From Paenibacillus hamazuiensis (GTDB taxonomy: Bacteria; Bacillota; Bacilli; Paenibacillales; NBRC-103111), in the NCBI RefSeq assembly GCF_023276405.1, contig NZ_JALRMO010000001.1:5446001-5510000 (forward strand): 64,000 bases of DNA, in the 5' to 3' direction. Positions 60,947 through 64,000 of the stretch are shown piece after piece. Positions within the stretch are counted from its first letter, which is position 1; every line of letters begins with the position of its first letter. The position numbers and the translations under genes are program-made. Below the pieces are notes generated by a model that was not told the DNA's origin, did not search any database, and saw only the letters and a list, made by a program, of their open reading frames with translations.

Positions 60947-61021
60947 TGGAGCGGAAGACGGGATTCGAACCCGCGACCCTCGCCTTGGCAAGGCGATGCT
61001 CTACCCCTGAGCCACTTCCGC
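60947..61021 (-). tRNA. tRNA-Gly(GCC)
   Basis: GCGGAAG acceptor, anticodon GCC, encoded CCA. Confidence 0.95.
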
Positions 61022-61032
61022 ATTAGTATACA

Positions 61033-61104
61033 CTGGGGATCTAGGATTCGAACCTAGGCATGACGGAGTCAAAGTCCGTTGCCTTACCGCTTGGCTAATC
61101 CCCA
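61033..61104 (-). tRNA. tRNA-Gln(TTG)
   Basis: TGGGGAT acceptor, anticodon TTG. CCA not encoded. Confidence 0.93.
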
Positions 61105-61120
61105 ACGATTTATAAAAAAA

Positions 61121-61197
61121 TGGGGCGATCGAAGGGAATTGAACCCTCGAATGTCGGAGCCACAATCCGATGCGTTAGCCACTTCGCCACGACCGCC
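61121..61197 (-). tRNA. tRNA-His(GTG)
   Basis: Extra 5' G paired with C73, anticodon GTG, encoded CCA. Confidence 0.95.
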
Positions 61198-61205
61198 ATA
61201 TTGAT

Positions 61206-61279
61206 TGGCAGGGGCAGCAGGAATCGAACCCACACCAAAGGTTTTGGAGACCTTTGTTCTACCTTTAAACTATGCCCCT
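61206..61279 (-). tRNA. tRNA-Trp(CCA)
   Basis: AGGGGCA acceptor, anticodon CCA, encoded 3' CCA. Confidence 0.95.
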
Positions 61280-61293
61280 ATGAGATTAAAAAG

Positions 61294-61379
61294 TGGTGGA
61301 GGCTGATGGATTCGAACCACCGAACTCGTACGAGAACAGATTTACAGTCTGCTGCGTTTGGCCACTTCGCTAAGCCTCC
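61294..61379 (-). tRNA. tRNA-Tyr(GTA)
   Basis: GGAGGCT acceptor, anticodon GTA, long variable arm, encoded CCA. Confidence 0.95.
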
Positions 61380-61389
61380 AAATTACCAA

Positions 61390-61465
<76 letters not shown>

Positions 61466-61482
61466 TAACTTACAACGAAAAA

Positions 61483-61558
<76 letters not shown>

Positions 61559-61620
61559 ATGCTAATATACTTCATCGAACCCTGAAAACATTGGGTTCTC
61601 ATCCCTTACGAGATGTTAAA

Positions 61621-61697
61621 TGGCGGAGCCGACGGGATTCGAACCCGCGGTCTCCTGCGTGACAGGCAGGCATGTTAGGCCTCTACACCACGGCTCC
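61621..61697 (-). tRNA. tRNA-Asp(GTC)
   Basis: GGAGCCG acceptor, anticodon GTC, encoded CCA. A 62-base spacer separates it from tRNA-Phe, the longest in the array. Confidence 0.95.
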
Positions 61698-61710
61698 GCG
61701 ATAGAAAAGT

Positions 61711-61787
<77 letters not shown>

Positions 61788-61805
61788 TCGATTAAATATC
61801 ATATA

Positions 61806-61881
61806 TGGTGGAGGCTGACGGGATCGAACCGCCGACCCTCTGCTTGTAAGGCAGATGCTCTCCCAGCTGAGCTAAGCCTCC
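61806..61881 (-). tRNA. tRNA-Val(TAC)
   Basis: GGAGGCT acceptor, anticodon TAC, encoded CCA. Confidence 0.95.
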
Positions 61882-61917
61882 ATAGTGGAGTCTCCGTAAA
61901 AATATGCGGAGACTAAA

Positions 61918-61989
61918 TGACCCGTAGGGGATTCGAACCCCTGTTACCTCCGTGAAAGGGAGGTGTCTTAACCCCTTGACCAACGGGCC
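61918..61989 (-). tRNA. tRNA-Glu(TTC)
   Basis: GGCCCGT acceptor, anticodon TTC. CCA not encoded. Confidence 0.94.
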
Positions 61990-62000
61990 GTAATAAATAG

Positions 62001-62092
62001 TGGCGGAGAGAGAGGGATTCGAACCCTCGAGACGCTTGTGACGCCTACACGATTTCCAATCGTGCTCCTTCGGCCAACTCGGACACCTCTCC
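62001..62092 (-). tRNA. tRNA-Ser(GGA)
   Basis: GGAGAGG acceptor, anticodon GGA, long variable arm, encoded CCA. Confidence 0.95.
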
Positions 62093-62093
62093 A

Positions 62094-62169
62094 TGGCTCC
62101 CCGAACAGGACTCGAACCTGTGACAACTCGATTAACAGTCGAGTGCTCTACCGACTGAGCTATCGGGGA
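62094..62169 (-). tRNA. tRNA-Asn(GTT)
   Basis: TCCCCGA acceptor, anticodon GTT, encoded CCA. First tRNA behind 5S rRNA. Confidence 0.95.
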
Positions 62170-62197
62170 ATATTTAGTTAATATTGCCTTTTTTGCA

Positions 62198-62240
62198 ACG
62201 TTCGACTCTCACATGTACTCGACCTGCGAAGGTCGAACGT
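62198..62240. repeat. inverted repeat downstream of 5S, probable processing stem
   Basis: ACGTTCGAC at 62198-62206 and GTCGAACGT at 62232-62240, nine paired bases, 10 bases past the 5S 3' end. Confidence 0.5.
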
Positions 62241-62250
62241 GCTTTGGGCT

Positions 62251-62368
62251 GCTTGGCGACGTCCTACTCTCCCAAGACCCTGCGGTCTAAGTACCATCGG
62301 CGCTGGAGGGCTTAACGGTCGTGTTCGGGATGGGTACGCGTGGTTCCCCTCCGCCATCGTCACCAAAC
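62251..62368 (-). rRNA. 5S ribosomal RNA
   Basis: About 118 bases, minus strand, with GTTTGGTGACGATGGC at its 5' end, the conserved CCCATCCCGAACACG loop and GTAGGACGTCGCCAAGC at its 3' end. Ends may be off by a few bases. Confidence 0.95.
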
Positions 62369-62524
62369 ATGAGTTTTGTCTTAAACAAAACTCGCTTCGG
62401 GAGCATCTTGCTCCCTGAAAACTAGATGCGAATCACTTCAAGTTACGCTTTAGAATTTATCCTTTTGGGCCCCGAGAAAGTAATCGGCATAAGCTACAAC
62501 GCTTCGCTTCACTTTCTTGGGTAA

Positions 62525-64000
<1,476 letters not shown>

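Overview
The window comes from a spore-forming, low-to-mid GC Firmicute of the Paenibacillaceae type. Evidence for this is two tricistronic ger germination operons, two alpha/beta SASP genes, a YjcZ-type small protein, a complete liaIHFSR envelope-stress locus, ccpN-yqfL, and a 23S-5S-tRNA array whose tRNA order closely resembles the Bacillus trnD array. Nothing in the sequence fixes the species.

Layout. 0.2-1.4 kb: a GH105 unsaturated glycosyl hydrolase. 1.5-5.1 kb: a Mn/Zn/Fe-type ABC importer operon (minus strand). 5.2-5.7 kb: an unusual intergenic block of related hairpin repeats and the lia terminator. 5.7-9.3 kb: liaI-like-liaH-liaF-liaS-liaR. 9.5-12.6 kb: a secreted protein, an Eis-like GNAT and an SH3/NlpC-P60 hydrolase. 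13.1-24.9 kb: a single-orientation catabolic cluster (GntR/FCD regulator, PLP gamma-lyase, URO-D-like protein, MOSC protein, Opp-type ABC importer, creatinase-like M24 protein, C45 Ntn-hydrolase) carrying four copies of a TTGTATACAA operator. 25.3-29.0 kb: molybdenum cofactor genes moeA, moaA, mobA and a YiiM-type MOSC protein. 29.2-46.6 kb: four GMC-type flavoprotein oxidoreductases (one with an N-terminal LysM domain), two small dehydrogenase subunits and a ThuA-like protein, wrapped around two convergent ger operons.

46.6-50.6 kb holds the most interesting candidate system: a two-component system, a secreted methionine-rich protein (29 Met in 184 residues), and a membrane protein that fuses a four-helix b-heme-like domain to a sulfite-oxidase/MsrP-type Mo domain. 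An identical 18-bp box lies upstream of both the response regulator and the Met-rich gene. I read this as an inducible sacrificial-methionine oxidant sink with its own repair reductase, supported by the nearby Moco genes. The function is inferred, not shown.

50.6-58.4 kb: gluconeogenic control (yqfL, ccpN, glpX with a CcpN-type site), a TSUP permease, a polysaccharide deacetylase, SASPs, cheX behind a c-di-GMP-I riboswitch and terminator, a DUF2071 protein and a short ATP-dependent DNA ligase. 58.5-60.6 kb: a group II (class C-like) intron inserted directly after a terminator stem. 60.6-64.0 kb (minus strand): 17 tRNA genes, 5S rRNA and the 3' part of 23S rRNA, which runs off the window end.

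All family assignments are from reading the translated sequences; no database search was run.
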